A DNA stretch of 64,000 bases, from positions 1,736,001-1,800,000 of the forward strand of contig NC_016132.3 of the NCBI RefSeq assembly GCF_000005505.3, read 5' to 3'. This stretch comes from Brachypodium distachyon. Lineage: Eukaryota > Streptophyta > Magnoliopsida > Poales > Poaceae. The notes beneath the pieces are model-generated. The model ran no database searches. It was not told the origin of the DNA and saw only the letters and a list, made by a program, of their open reading frames with translations. This document shows, piece after piece, positions 10,334-21,156 of the stretch (position 1 is its first letter; each line of letters begins with the position of its first letter). The position numbers and the translations under genes were made by a program.

Positions 10334-10730
10334 GGGACAATACCAGAGCCCCACTTGGTGCCCAGGAAAAAGAAAACAAAGCACATCGGTTGGCACGAGG
10401 GCATCTGCGCAGACGAATTAGTATACACACAAGATTATTTTTTTGGATAATCACCAGTTCTTGCTGCTGCATGCCATGCCTTTATTCTCCTACAAGCTTG
10501 GTCGAATATTCTGTCCTAAATGCAGGCGAAATGATTGATCAACCAACACCAGGATGTGCTTAAACCAGAAGAAACCAAAGGCAGGGTACATTCTTGGCAG
10601 AAAGGCCGGTGTGTGTGGATCAAGAACCACAATCGGATTGGAGACAAATTCCAGGGAGCTGACCCAGCAAGGATTGATGGATGGATGTGCACAGAAAAAT
10701 TAACTAGCTAGATATTATCTGTATCTGTCA

Positions 10731-11549
10731 AGGTGATTGTCCACCGAAAGCTCCTATAATTATTGGAGATTGATACCGCTGGGTAATTTTTTTCGGAGTT
10801 TGCTTGACCAAAGTGATCTCTCCATCATGCAAATCCCCAAAGTGTCCTATTGGAGATTGATGCTGCCGGTTTTTTTTTTTTTTGGTTTGCTTCGGCAAGA
10901 TCTTGCATTCTTGCAAGGTCCTCCATCATGCAAATCCTATGAAAATAAGATCATCTCGCGGGGAGATCGTTGGATTTGGGGATTTGTTTTGTATATTCCG
11001 TGCCAGACACATTGGATTGGATGGAAGTGGAACTCCGCATAGTGATCATCCCCTGCCAAACTATATGAAAAGTTGTAATATTCTGAAAAAGAGAATCCTT
11101 TTCGAGCTCTTTGCAGTTAATTAACTATGCATACTCCAGCAGCTATTCTCGAAAAGAAACTTAAAGCACAACTTCTCCCAAACATAAAGCACACTCTGTG
11201 GATACGTATATCACCTAATTAAAGTTTGAAAAATTCTCCCACCTTTAGAATGAGATGTAGTACTAACAAAGCTTCCGACCACTATTAAAATCATGGAACC
11301 ACTAATTGGATACTAAGGATCGATCACTACTATTCTGATGGAGTGTCTATGTTTCACTATTTGATATGGTAGCTAGGCTGCAGAATTAAGTTAGGCTCCC
11401 AGACTTTTGCAAACGCACATGACGAAAATAAATATTTTTTAACGAAGGTACTAATCTAACCAAATGTATTGTAGATGCTCTAAGAGCGGTTGTTATTGAC
11501 ACAACTGTCCACAAAATAATTTTTCTTTGTCTTCGCAAGAAATTCTAAC
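10731..11549. repeat. tandem duplication A, copy 1
   Basis: Noncoding, roughly 80% similar by eye to 13024-13830. Shared phrases include 'ataattattggagat', 'gttgtaatattctgaaaaag', 'gtggatacgt' and 'ggatcgatcact'. Copy 1 contains an extra internal duplication (10765-10830 versus 10850-10940), both halves holding 'ccatcatgcaaatcc'. Confidence 0.65.
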
Positions 11550-11614
11550 ATGAATCTTCGAACATACCCAGAGTTTAATAAAATTTTGTGAGTGACTAGG
11601 CGTAAGTCGACGTT

Positions 11615-12050
11615 TCTCAGTCGAAGTGTGTGTCCCTGTGTACATGTGTGTGCGTGTGTCCGTGCACGCGCGTGTGCGTGCGTTTGTGTCTGCCGACTTG
11701 AATTTTAAGTGGACTTTCAAAATTGCACGTGATTTTTTTTTAAAATTGCGGGTGAAAGTTTTACAATTGCACTGAAATTTTTGGGTGCAACCTCAAAATT
11801 TGCACGCGGTATTTTATTTGCAATTTTCTTAGGCCGAAACTATAACAACGATCAAATTTTAAAAAATTGCAAATGAAATTTTATGTACAATTTTAAAATT
11901 GCAGGTGAAATTTCATGCGCAGTTCTAAAAATTGCAGGTGAAAGTTTATGTCCAATTCTAAAAATCGAAGGTGAAAGTTTATGGGCGATTATCTAAATTG
12001 TAGGTGAAAGTTTATACGCGATTATAAAAATTGCAGGTGAAATGGGAGGG
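11615..12050. repeat. GT-rich microsatellite and degenerate ~33-bp tandem repeats
   Basis: 11615-11695 is a TG/CG-rich simple repeat. From about 11725 to 12045 a diverged unit of roughly 30-35 bp recurs about eight times, built on 'aaaattgcaggtgaaa' plus 'tttatg'. No coding potential. Confidence 0.7.
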
Positions 12051-12171
12051 ATATTGTAAAAAAAAAACGTTTCTAGATGAAAAAGATTTCAATTGTTGAT
12101 ATGTGAATTGCCCATGGGATGGAAGCTCAATTTTACTACTAAAAGAAGTGTACGTGATACGAACACTAATA

Positions 12172-12284
12172 CTCCCTCCGTTTTATAATTCTCGTCTCAA
12201 ATTGTTCAAAATGAATGTATCTATTCCTAAAAAGGATCTAGAGATACATGTAATATTTCGATAAGAATTATGAAACGGGAGGAG
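12172..12284. mobile_element. Stowaway MITE (113 bp)
   Basis: CTCCCTCCGTTTTATAATTC at the left, the matching inverted end ..GAATTATGAAACGGGAGGAG at the right, TA target on each side (12170-12171, 12285-12286). Confidence 0.85.
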
Positions 12285-12754
12285 TACATTGGGATAGGCA
12301 TTGATATAAAAACTTGCACATTCATATAAGTCACGGTAAGTTGGAAGTTGAACACAACAAAGCAATAAAAATCACGGTCAATGAAGAGGCAACCCGTACA
12401 AACAAAAATCAGGACACAGAAAACAAAAAAGAAACAAAAAAAGAAACAAAAAATGGACAGCAAAGAACTCCAACTTGCAACCTAGAGCCAAACGACCCTG
12501 GCTACCAACAACCCAACCAACAAGCTGTCTCTGTATAGAGTCAGTAGTTCTATTATTTAACTGGACAGCCTCCCATTGACCCGAGCACGAATCTTAACAC
12601 ATGATCCAACGGTCTAGACCATCGACTGAGAAATACGATTTCTCAGGCGACTAAGTACTAGCAAATCCGTAAAATTTTGATACATGAAACAAAGTGGCAA
12701 AGCAAAAATTAAGACCAGATTTTTCTAACAAAATCCTGCTCCATATCACAGACA

Positions 12755-12780
12755 CTAGCATAATACCCGTGTGTTGCTAT
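12755..12780 (-). mobile_element. Helitron 3' terminus (minus orientation)
   Basis: On the minus strand an imperfect hairpin (CCATAG..CACACGG) is followed after about ten bases by CTAG and then T, the usual Helitron end inserted at A/T. The body should extend to higher coordinates, but the 5' TC end is not identifiable. Confidence 0.4.
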
Positions 12781-13023
12781 GGACTAAAAAAAATAGATAT
12801 AAGAATCTGTCGCTACTGTATATCATTTGTTATCTTATAACATATAATCCATATTCATTCTCATCTTATTGGTTTGTGCTAAATCAACAAGCAATGCAAT
12901 CTAAAGTTGTGACGGACTGTCTCCATCAATTGAATCTTTTATGAGAGTGAACATAAGTAAGCAACATCAATCACCAGCTCAGAGTTTACCATGCAATTCA
13001 ATTTAAATAGAACTCGATCTTTT

Positions 13024-13830
13024 AAGGTGATTATCTACCGAAAGTTGCATAATTATTGGAGATAGACACCTAGCATCCCTGGTTAATTTTGGGTTTACTT
13101 GAGCAAGATCACCATCATGCATGTAAATCCTATGAATATAAGATCTCATCTCGCAGGGAGATCGAACAATCAGATTTCTCATGATGAGCATTTTTATCGT
13201 ATAGTATTTCCAAGTGAGACATATTTGATCGAGCTCCGCGTGGTGGTCACCTAGGCCAAACTAGTAAAAAGTTGTAATATTCTGAAAAAGAGAGAATGCC
13301 TTTGAGTTCTTTTCCAGATAGTTTTTTCCTTGACGGCTCTTTTCCGGTTAGTTAACTAACTATACACACTCCAGCAGTTATTCTTGAAAGGAGACGTAAC
13401 TTTTAATCCTGGCACAAAGCGCACTTTGTGGATACGTGTATCACCTAATTTTTTTTTGACGGGCAGTATCACCTAATTAAACCTCGTAAAAGATGGACAT
13501 ATATTGAAAAATTCCCTACTTTTACGATGATCTGTACTAACGAAGCATGTGGCCACTATTAAATTATGGAAAGCACTAGTTGGATACGAAGGATCGATCA
13601 CTGTTCTCCTTGAGTATCTATGTTTCACTATATGGTATGGTACTTAGTGCTGCGGAATTAAGTTATGCTCAAGACTTCTGCAGATGCACATGACACAAAT
13701 AAAGCTTTGTTTTAGACGAGCACTAATCTAAGGCTCTAAGCAGATGCATTATACATGCTCTAGGAGTGGTTGCTATTGGCACAAGGGTTTGCAGAATATT
13801 TTTCTTTGTCCTTTGATGTTCTAAATAGAG
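13024..13830. repeat. tandem duplication A, copy 2
   Basis: Partner of 10731-11549, about 2.3 kb away in the same orientation. It lacks the internal 60-bp duplication of copy 1 and has a short T-rich insertion near 13450. No coding sequence seen. Confidence 0.65.
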
Positions 13831-14353
13831 TGTTAGAACATTCAGTTATTTTTCTCTAAGGCTTTAAGTTCTGAACAGATGCTAGAGCATTCAGTTCAGT
13901 AGGAACCATCAGTTCAGAGTCCTGCCTACACCTATAGCCATACATACCACAGTCTACAGACATAAGTAAAAGCATCATCAAATCAATCATCAGAGTGGTT
14001 GGTTACCGTGCAGTTGAATGAAACCATAAACCATACTAACAAAGGACAGACTGTTCAATGAATAAAAGGGATAGCCCGATCGATCTTTTATAGCTGGAAC
14101 ATATGCCTTTGCTGTTCCAAATTAGACAGACTAATTGTTGACAAAACAAAACAGAAGCTAATAACATGCACTCCATTAATTGCACACAGCTAATCTTGAG
14201 CTTCATTGCCGGGAACAGAAGCCGACCAATGCCCAAATGCCAAGTCCCCAACCCCAACGCCCCGATGGCGGCAGAGCCCATATTCAAGTGCACTGCAGAA
14301 CGACTCATCCTGTGTACAAATTAATAAATCTAGGCCCATGGGACGACTGATTC

Positions 14354-14390
14354 TGTATTGTGGGCTTTTACGGTAAAAGCCCACAACACA
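14354..14390. repeat. near-perfect 37-bp palindrome (hairpin)
   Basis: Arms 14358-14371 and 14373-14386 are perfect inverted copies (14 bp) around one central base. One mismatch and four more paired bases extend them to 14354-14390. The arms contain GGGCTTTTAC / GTAAAAGCCC. Several GCCCA/TGGGC motifs (site II-like) lie within 150 bp. Confidence 0.8.
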
Positions 14391-14783
14391 GGACAGCAGA
14401 AATGTCGGCCCATTCAAGAGCCAGCAACATGCTTTGATATTCCAATGGTTGACCTGCTCAGGGACCAAGATCCTACATTCTCCTACCGCTCGTTTGACCG
14501 GTAACTCCCCCCATGCAAAATTACATGTGTAGGCACCATAATACATGCCTCCTTGTTTTTCTCTCCGGATAATACCGCCCATCTACAACTGTCTCCACAA
14601 TTGACTACTTCATCGAGATGACAAATTGACTGCTTGCTTCTTCAACGAAATGAAAAATTAACCGACAATAGTTACTTCCAGCCAAAAACAATTTATATAT
14701 ACCGTATACAACATATACACGTATATTTACTCACATTTACTCGCCAGCTACACCACAACAAAATACTTCTTGATTAATTAATA

Positions 14784-14879
14784 CTTCATCCCATCCATAA
14801 TAAATGTAGTTCATTTAGTACAACTTTAATACAAATTTATACTCAATCATCGACATTTATTATGGATGGGAGGACATAG
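14784..14879. mobile_element. Stowaway-like MITE (~96 bp)
   Basis: Inverted ends ATCCCATCCATAATAAATGT and ACATTTATTATGGATGGGA with TA at both borders. The outermost bases are diverged. Confidence 0.6.
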
Positions 14880-15051
14880 TATTTAATATGTATTTTGAAA
14901 CAGCTCACTCTCACAATTACGAAGTAAAAAAGGAAAAAAGAATCAAGAACATTTGTCCGTCATAAAAGCCATCTCAGAACAAGTTTAGCTCGATCTTCAC
15001 AAGGCAGAAATAGTACTCAAGCGTTTGTGGCAAACCAGGAACAGACCAAAG

Positions 15052-15445
15052 ATGAGGCCGTTCTACAAGATGATTCTGCTTGCACTTGCGCTTGCGGCGT
15101 TGTGTTCTTCAGGTACTTGGTTATGTTTGGCACATGTTCTTCCTATCGATCTCGACTACCCTATGATAGTTGTGGGGCAAGCAAAGAGTCCTCTTCTCAT
15201 ATATACCTTGTAATTTTTGTGTGTTTGGGATCGATTCTTGCGTAGATGTGGCTGCAAGAAACGCCATGGAGAGTGGTGGCGCGCTGATACCCCCTGAAGA
15301 CTGCAGGCAGACTCCGGTTGTTCCTGGGCCATGTGACCCCAAGGATTGCTTCCACGGCTGTCGAGCAAATCTTGGCCCTGGCTCGGTAGGCGAGTGTATC
15401 CCCGAGGGATGCCTGTGCACCTACTGTATTCCGCCCCAGCTATAG
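15052..15445 (+). CDS. secreted defensin-like cysteine-rich peptide (2 exons)
   Basis: Exon 1 is 15052-15112 and exon 2 is 15246-15445, joined through AG|GTACTT and GCGTAG|AT (phase 1, 133-bp intron), giving 86 aa. Exon 1 encodes a signal peptide (MRPFYKM then a hydrophobic LLALALAAL core, cleavage near LCSS). Exon 2 encodes an acidic/Pro-rich spacer and a domain with eight cysteines spaced C-x9-C-x4-C-x3-C-x11-C-x4-C-x1-C-x2-C. The CxxxC and CxC elements and the signal-peptide/mature-domain intron are hallmarks of plant defensin-like (DEFL) genes. Such peptides act outside the cell in defence or reproductive signalling; the role here is unknown. The ATG chosen is the only one in frame before the hydrophobic core. 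It appears intact. The 3' flank falls in a duplicated block, but no second DEFL copy is visible. Confidence 0.8.
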
Positions 15446-15669
15446 GAAGTTAAGCAATGCAACGCAATGTTCCTTCTTGACTCCTTTCCTAAATTAATAA
15501 CGATTTCAATGTTGTTTGCGGCGCCCGAGTTACCTTTCAGACTTACTCTTTTAATTGTACTGCATCTTTATTAAATTGGATTGAGATAATTCGGTTCAAA
15601 ATATCTCTCCATTACAGAAATGAAGAGTGTAGTTATGCGGAGGTCGGGGTTTTAATCTCTTGCAGTTGT

Positions 15670-16595
15670 ATCGCTTGATGCGACGTTGAGTCAATAAAAG
15701 TGGTAGTTTTCAAGTCTGTACTCTACATTTTTTTTTTGCTTTCTTTATCGTTGTGATGGACTGTGGTCATATGATGTGAAATAGATATGGGGGAACGACC
15801 TGTACTGCTGTACATGCTTGTCGGGAGCTTAATTGGCGCGAGGGGCTGTAGTTCCAGGTCTTCAGCGAATTAATTACCACCCTATCCTGCTTTAAAAAAA
15901 AATACCACCCTCCCCTTGGGAAAAAAACATACTGCTCTAACCTCTAAATTCAGCAAGATCACGAAACCATGAGCAACCATGCCATATATGCAGCAAATTA
16001 ATGGCCCAGTCATCTCCACATCAACACAATTAGGTGGCGTTTGTCCATTTGTACTAGAACAATTAATGTGCAGTGTTTGACATTTCGTTCATAGCATCCA
16101 TATGATACATGGGTCTAATTACCGCCAGGTCATTGAAGCAGCAAGCTCGACACTAACAAGTACTGCTCCTTCCGTTCCATAATATAACGCACGCACACAT
16201 TTTGAGATTTTGGTTTGACCATCAATTGGATCAACAAAATGTGAATTATGTATTATAAAAATTATATCATTAGAAACTTCTTTCAAATACGAATCTAGTG
16301 GTATAATTTTTATAACTTATAATTCACATTTTGTTGGTGTAATTGATGATCAAAGTTAGATCTCGAAATGCGTGGACACGTTATATTTTAGAACAGAGGG
16401 AGTACTAGCCTCGTATCATGATACCTGTCACGTGGGATCATATGTACCTGACTGGTATTCAAGTCACCCCTGCAAATTGTTTCCACCTTCACTCCTCTGC
16501 TTTAAACGGCACCCAACATCCCTTTTTCCCCTCTCCATTTCTCTGATCTCAACTCATCTCACAGACTCACGCACACTCACGAACAATGCCTAGCC
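15670..16595. repeat. tandem duplication B, copy 1
   Basis: Noncoding block downstream of the defensin-like gene, matched in order by 17225-18091: 'tgacgttgagtcaata', 'gaggggctgt', 'gcaccaaattaatggccca'-type phrase, 'agcatccatatg', 'gcagcaagctc', 'tttcccctctccat'. It contains a Stowaway MITE absent from copy 2 and lacks the Tourist MITE found there. Confidence 0.7.
16163..16402. mobile_element. Stowaway-type MITE (240 bp)
   Basis: Ends CTGCTCCTTCCGTTCCATAA and the inverted ..TTATATTTTAGAACAGAGGGAG, TA on both sides. Internal arms ('aattatgtattataaaaatt' and inverse) form a long hairpin. Duplicate block B copy 2 lacks it. Confidence 0.75.
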
Positions 16596-16619
16596 AAAAC
16601 CCATCCTTGGCATGCAAAT

Positions 16620-17220
16620 GTGTTCTAAATCTGGACCGGTTCTAAACTTTTTGACCGATGAATCATAGAATAGCTAGCAGTCGGCTTGTTGGAAATGTCA
16701 TGATATATGGAGTTTCTTTCGGGCCTCCGTGCATAGAATTAGGAGGCATCAGAAAGTAAACAAGATCGGCCATGAGACTATGTGGAGCAGGAAAGTTTGG
16801 AACAGCTTGGCAATATGCATCTTGGGCGCCCTCTTTCTTCTGGTCTGCCACAAAGTCACACCGGGTCATCAACGATATTACCGGACTCGACAGATGGTAA
16901 ATGAGTTGGTCGGGTGGTCAAGGATGAGCTCCACAAACACTATTTTCCTTTAGTTTGAGAATTCGGAAGTTCGTATTGCTTGAAAGCTCCACGAGCAATG
17001 TAAAACATAGTATATTCTTCTGCTTGAGAAAAGAAGAAGTTCTTATTGCTATAATGTTGTGCTCGTTTTCAAATTATGTTAATAAAAAAAATTGCTGCTC
17101 GAAGGAACAAGGCATCAATTTTAGTCAAGGCAGAGCTGAGGTTTCAATCCAGACTAGGGCTAGCCCATCATCATCCATAGTGCTAGCCATTTCTTGTTTA
17201 TGTCGCTTCCATTTCTATCG
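16620..17220. other. noncoding spacer between duplication B copies
   Basis: No gene, repeat or MITE recognised. Short open frames here show no family resemblance. Confidence 0.5.
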
Positions 17221-17224
17221 CTTT

Positions 17225-18091
17225 TGATGTGACGTTGAGTCAATAGAAGTATCCATTATATAAAACAGTTATTGGTTGATTTCTACTCTCTATTTTACAT
17301 GCCTTTGTTCTTCTTCTTTTTGTCATCATGATAGACGTCGGTTAGATGATGTGGAATGGATGGAGGAACGATCAGTACAATTGTGAGAAACTAAATCGGC
17401 ACGAGGGGCTGTGGTTCTAGGCCGGTTCTGCTAATGACCACCTTGTCCGGCCTTGGAAAACTCTACTACTCTAGCCTCCATAAATTCATCGAGCTCACGA
17501 TATCATGAGCTACCATGCCATACATGCACCAAATTAATGGCCCAATCGCCTCCACGTCAGCACAACCAGGTGGTTTTTGTTCATTTGTGTTAGAACAATT
17601 AGGGCTCATTGGGTTTGAAGGATTTTCAAAGAAAAAACACAGGATTTGGGATTCCATAGAAAGATGCATTCGGTTTGTAGGAAATGAGCAAAACAAATCC
17701 TTAAGAATACTATTCATTTCCTATGGTTTTGGAGGAAACTCAACATCTACTCCAACCTCATTTTTTGCAAAGAAATGAGGCAAACAGAATCCTTAGTTAG
17801 GCAATTGCCATCCTAGTTTTCCTATGTTTTGTTTCCTCCAAACCGAATAAGCCCTTAGTGTGTAACGTTTGTCATTTTTCTCATAGCATCCATATGGGCC
17901 TAAATACCGCTGGTCATGAAAGCAGCAAGCTCAACGCCAATCGGTAGTACTAACAACATGGTACCATGGCGGACGTGTGCTCATTTGTACCTGCGTGGTT
18001 GATAGAGTCACACACAAGCGCACATCATTTAAAGGGCACCCAGCATCCCCCTTTTCCCTCTCCATCTCTCTAGTTTCAACTCATCTCAGGA
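17225..18091. repeat. tandem duplication B, copy 2
   Basis: Partner of 15670-16595, about 1.56 kb downstream. It is interrupted by a Tourist MITE and ends against the first coiled-coil module at 18091. Confidence 0.7.
17602..17854. mobile_element. Tourist-type MITE (253 bp) with TTA target duplication
   Basis: Inverted ends GGGCTCATTGGGTTTG and CAAACCGAATAAGCCC, flanked by TTA at 17599-17601 and 17855-17857. Size, ends and TTA target are typical of PIF/Harbinger-derived Tourist elements. The unoccupied site is visible in the duplicate at about 16060-16070. Confidence 0.85.
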
Positions 18092-18716
18092 AGGCCGAGC
18101 GAAAAAGGCTGCTGACTCCCGTCTCGCAGCGGAGAAGGAACGGGAAGGAATATGGAGCGACCGGATTGATAGTGCCATTTGGTCCATAGCTGGTAGGTTG
18201 CCTGCAAAGACTCTGCTTCATATTCTCAGTTGTCGGTTCTGACCATCACTCTTTCTCACAGGTGCTCTCGACCCGCCAGCAGAGGTTCAGTTTACCCCAA
18301 GAAGAAGACCAATTTCTGAAACCCTCGACGCAGTCGGAGTCATATACGCCGAGGCGAAGAGCAGATTACGCGTGACAAGGCTGTTCTTCAACCTGGTGAA
18401 GAAAATGCTCCATGGCGAACCGGTCCCGGAGTTGTTGGCGGAACTGATTCATCTCTTCGAGTCAACTCCCGACCCACTGGACAGTTATTGCCGTGCTCAA
18501 ACCAATGCAGGAGCCGAGTCAGTATTCCTGCTTGCTCTCACACATGGCGTTGATGAAGCTATGCTGCGGCGGGTAGCGTCTGGACCTCCTCGACCAAAAA
18601 CCGGCAGGGGGTCTGACATGACTCCCTACTTCTCTCTTGGCAGAGAGCTGGCGAGCATTTGGACTCGGCAGATGGGCGGCTCGGCAAATCAGGAGGTTGG
18701 AGACGTCGACTCTTAG
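18092..18716 (+). CDS. coiled-coil/helical module A (2 exons, unknown)
   Basis: Exon 1 (about 18092-18192) reads KKAADSRLAAEKEREGIWSD and SAIWSIAG; donor GCTG|GTAGGT. Exon 2 (18262-18716, acceptor TTTCTCACAG) starts GALDPPAEVQF, has a KSRLRVTRLFFNLVKK helix, and ends at TAG. It aligns in order with modules B and C: PPAE start, helical middle, AGAESVFLLALTHGVDE and a SDMTPYFSLGRELASIW tail. No known catalytic motif. The three modules lie on the strand opposite to the neighbouring gypsy gag and may be extra antisense ORFs of that element (inference). The 5' end is uncertain; no clear initiator ATG is in frame. Confidence 0.45.
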
Positions 18717-18904
18717 GAATCTTGTAGCTTTTGTCTTTCGTCTTGCTGTAAATAGCTTGCTCTCAGCTCTTATCCTTTGAATGAAATACGGGAGAACAGT
18801 TCTTATATTGATAGTCAGAATATATAATCTGTTATGCTAGTCACGAAAATCCTGCCGCGACTCCGTCGATGCTTGAGTATGAATATAGTTCTCCTTGTGT
18901 AGAG

Positions 18905-19806
18905 GGCAAATCCAGCGTCGAGTCCCTCAGCTACCAGAGAGACAACTGAGGGGACCCCGACGCCCAAAACATCGACTCCAACAGCAGCTTCTCCGAATGT
19001 AATTGACGTGGCTGGGGCTTCGCAGCCAAAAGAGGTGCCCAACCTTTCGGCTCTAGAAAGAGCCAAAAGTGAGACGGAATTCCTGCGAAGACGCCTGCAG
19101 GATGCCGAGACTCAGGCAAAGGATGCAAAGATGCGTGCACGTAAAGCCTCGGCCGAAATCCAGATTAGCCGAGCCAAGTTGAAGGCAGCCGCAGATCGAG
19201 AGGAGTTTGTCTTTTTACAACTTCGCAATTTTAGCGCTCAGCTCCAATGTAAGTTTTACTTCCTTCGAGTGCCATAGCGCTTTCTCCTTCATGTTAGTAA
19301 TGCTTGGGCTGGCGTGCAGGTTTTCAGATGGATCCTCGCGCTGAGCGCGACAGAGTGACCAGCGCTCTCAACGCTCATACGGACGACCGCCAGTCGCTTT
19401 GGTCGGATCGAGCAAGGGGCCATGACTTGATGTTGTTGGATGTTCGAGTCAGTTTAGTCAAAGAGTACTTCGACTTGTGCAGAGACACATTGGTTCTGAT
19501 CCACCAATCTTTCTGGCCATTAGGAGAAACACCTTCAAGTCTTGGGCTCTGATGGAGAGATGCCAGTGTGGTGCCAGCGTCAGAGAGCAGATACGACTCC
19601 AATTGGTTAGGGGTGCCAAGATTGCACTCTCCTTCGTCAAAATCCACTACCCAGGCCTTGATTTGAGTCAAGTCGATATGCTTCCGACAACCCCTGGCGA
19701 AGTATTTGACATGCGACCGTACTTTAGATTGGTCCATGGGATAGCAAAGAGTATGATCCAATGGAGGAATGAAGCTGAAGATAAACATCTCTTGCGGAGC
19801 GAGTAG
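18905..19806 (+). pseudogene. coiled-coil/helical module B (2 exons, frameshifted)
   Basis: Exon 1 (about 18905-19248) has a Thr/Pro-rich start and a strong coiled coil (ERAKSETEFLRRRLQDAETQ, KMRARKASAEIQ). The donor CAAT|GTAAGT joins the acceptor GTGCAG at 19318-19319 in phase. Exon 2 reads MDPRAERDRVTSALNAH, LWSDRARGHDLMLLDVRVS, TLVLIHQSFWPLGETPSSLG and then shifts frame near 19545 before ERCQCGASVREQI, AKIALSFVKIHYPGLDLS and the stop at 19804. The frameshift makes it a probable pseudogene. A phrase about 70-110 bp after the stop ('cccgatgggagcagccccc') recurs after module C. Confidence 0.5.
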
Positions 19807-20172
19807 CAGCAAAGGATATTGCCATAGATTCCTTCAGAATGTAGATAGTCGTGTAGTAAATTCTATCGGGTGCACGACCAGCGTTCCCGATGGGAGCAGC
19901 CCCCGAGTCCAGTTTCGACTGCTTGTAGTTGTGACTGGACTCAAGTTGTAGCTCTTGTAACCTTGATCCTTTAATAACAAAGTATTTTCTTTTGACTTTT
20001 GAATCTGAGTCGAACTTGGTGACCTGAGTATGGATCCGAGTCAAATTCCAATACCAAGTACTCCCGATGAGAGTAGCCCCTGAGGCTGCGGTTGATTATT
20101 AATAGTCGGACGCAGGCTCAGGTTTTTATCTGCCAGACGAAATAACGAATTCATTACGACCACGTGGAGACG

Positions 20173-20889
20173 ATGGACTCCTCGGATGACCTTGAAATAA
20201 TGCGCATACGCCTGAGGCATGCTGAACGTCAGATTCTGGTTGCACGAGATGAAATTGCCGTGCTTGAGTCGAATCTCCAGGCTGTGTCGAGTCGAGAAGA
20301 TTTCCTTCCTGGAGAACTGGTGAAGTTGAGCTCGGATCTTAGAGGTACTGTTGAGTCGTAAGTCATTCTTTGTACTGTGTTTTGAATGCTCCAGCTGTCC
20401 ACTTTTTCTTATTTGACAGAAACTATGCCAGAGCCGCCCGCCGAGGCTGAGAGAGTTCGGAATCGACTGAACGGAATTGTGTATTCGGGTCCTGACGCCC
20501 CCGTCTTCTGGTCGAACCGTGACAGGGGTTATACGTTGGCTTTGTTGCAAGATCGAGTGGCCCGGGAAGTATCCTGCTTGAAATCTTGTGAACATTGTCT
20601 GACGCTCGTGCATAGCAACTTATTTCCAGATTTGCCGAGTCCGGGAGACCTGAAGGGTCTGATTCACAGATTTTGTGAAAGCGCCGTGGTGAAGGGGGTT
20701 TCACAGGAACGAATGGTGGAAGGGGCGGTCGTGGCTCTTGCATTTGTTCAGCTTTGCTACTCTTCACTTGACTTGGAGATGTTGCACATTGTTCCTCCTT
20801 CAGTGCCGGAGGATCTCTCCTTGGGGCTAGTTTATGATGCTATGGACCACGTGGCGCGCCAGTTGCTTGCTGCCGTGATGTTGGAGTAG
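20173..20889 (+). CDS. coiled-coil/helical module C (2 exons, open)
   Basis: Exon 1 (20173-20344) starts MDSSDDLEIMRIRLRHAERQ and is a predicted coiled coil up to the donor TTAGAG|GTACTG. Exon 2 (20420-20889) follows ATTTGACAG in phase and reads PEPPAEAERVRNRLNGIVY, APVFWSNRDRGYTLALLQDR, LTLVHSNLFPDLPSPGDLKG, MVEGAVVALAFVQLCYSSLD and ends at TAG. It is the only module without a visible break (about 213 aa). The family resembles coiled-coil proteins that I associate with grass retrotransposon annotations, but no named domain can be assigned. Function is unknown. Confidence 0.5.
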
Positions 20890-21095
20890 GATAGCTTTTT
20901 GTCATACCCTTTCTTCGCGCAGGTGTGGTTGCGAAATAATGACTATCGGGTGCGCGACCAGCGCTCCCGATGGGAGTAGCCCCCGGGTCAAGTCGTGACT
21001 GCTTGCAGTTGGGGGTAGACCCAAGTACTTTGGTTTCTCCAAATTGTTGAATCTGTAATGTTAGTGTTCTGAGTAGTGCGCCCACGTGACGTTGC

Positions 21096-21156
21096 CCTAC
21101 TCCAACATCACGGCAGCAAGCAACTGTTGCACATTGCATTTGTTCAGCTTTTTGTC
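21096..21156. other. 61-bp patchwork of local sequence (templated filler)
   Basis: 21096-21126 is an exact reverse complement of 20860-20890 (31 nt). 21125-21136 copies 20780-20791, 21134-21151 copies 20738-20755, and 21146-21156 copies 20893-20903, each overlapping the next by a few bases. It lies immediately left of the truncated CACTA fragment. Confidence 0.8.

Noticed and set aside
12227..12463. Hydrophobic Phe/Cys-rich minus-strand frame
   Set aside because: Derived from an A-rich tract (aaacaaaaaagaaac repeats) next to a MITE; compositional artefact.
14036..14582. Two minus-strand frames of 90 and 130 codons
   Set aside because: They cross the hairpin and show no family resemblance, splice sites or TATA box; no support for a gene.
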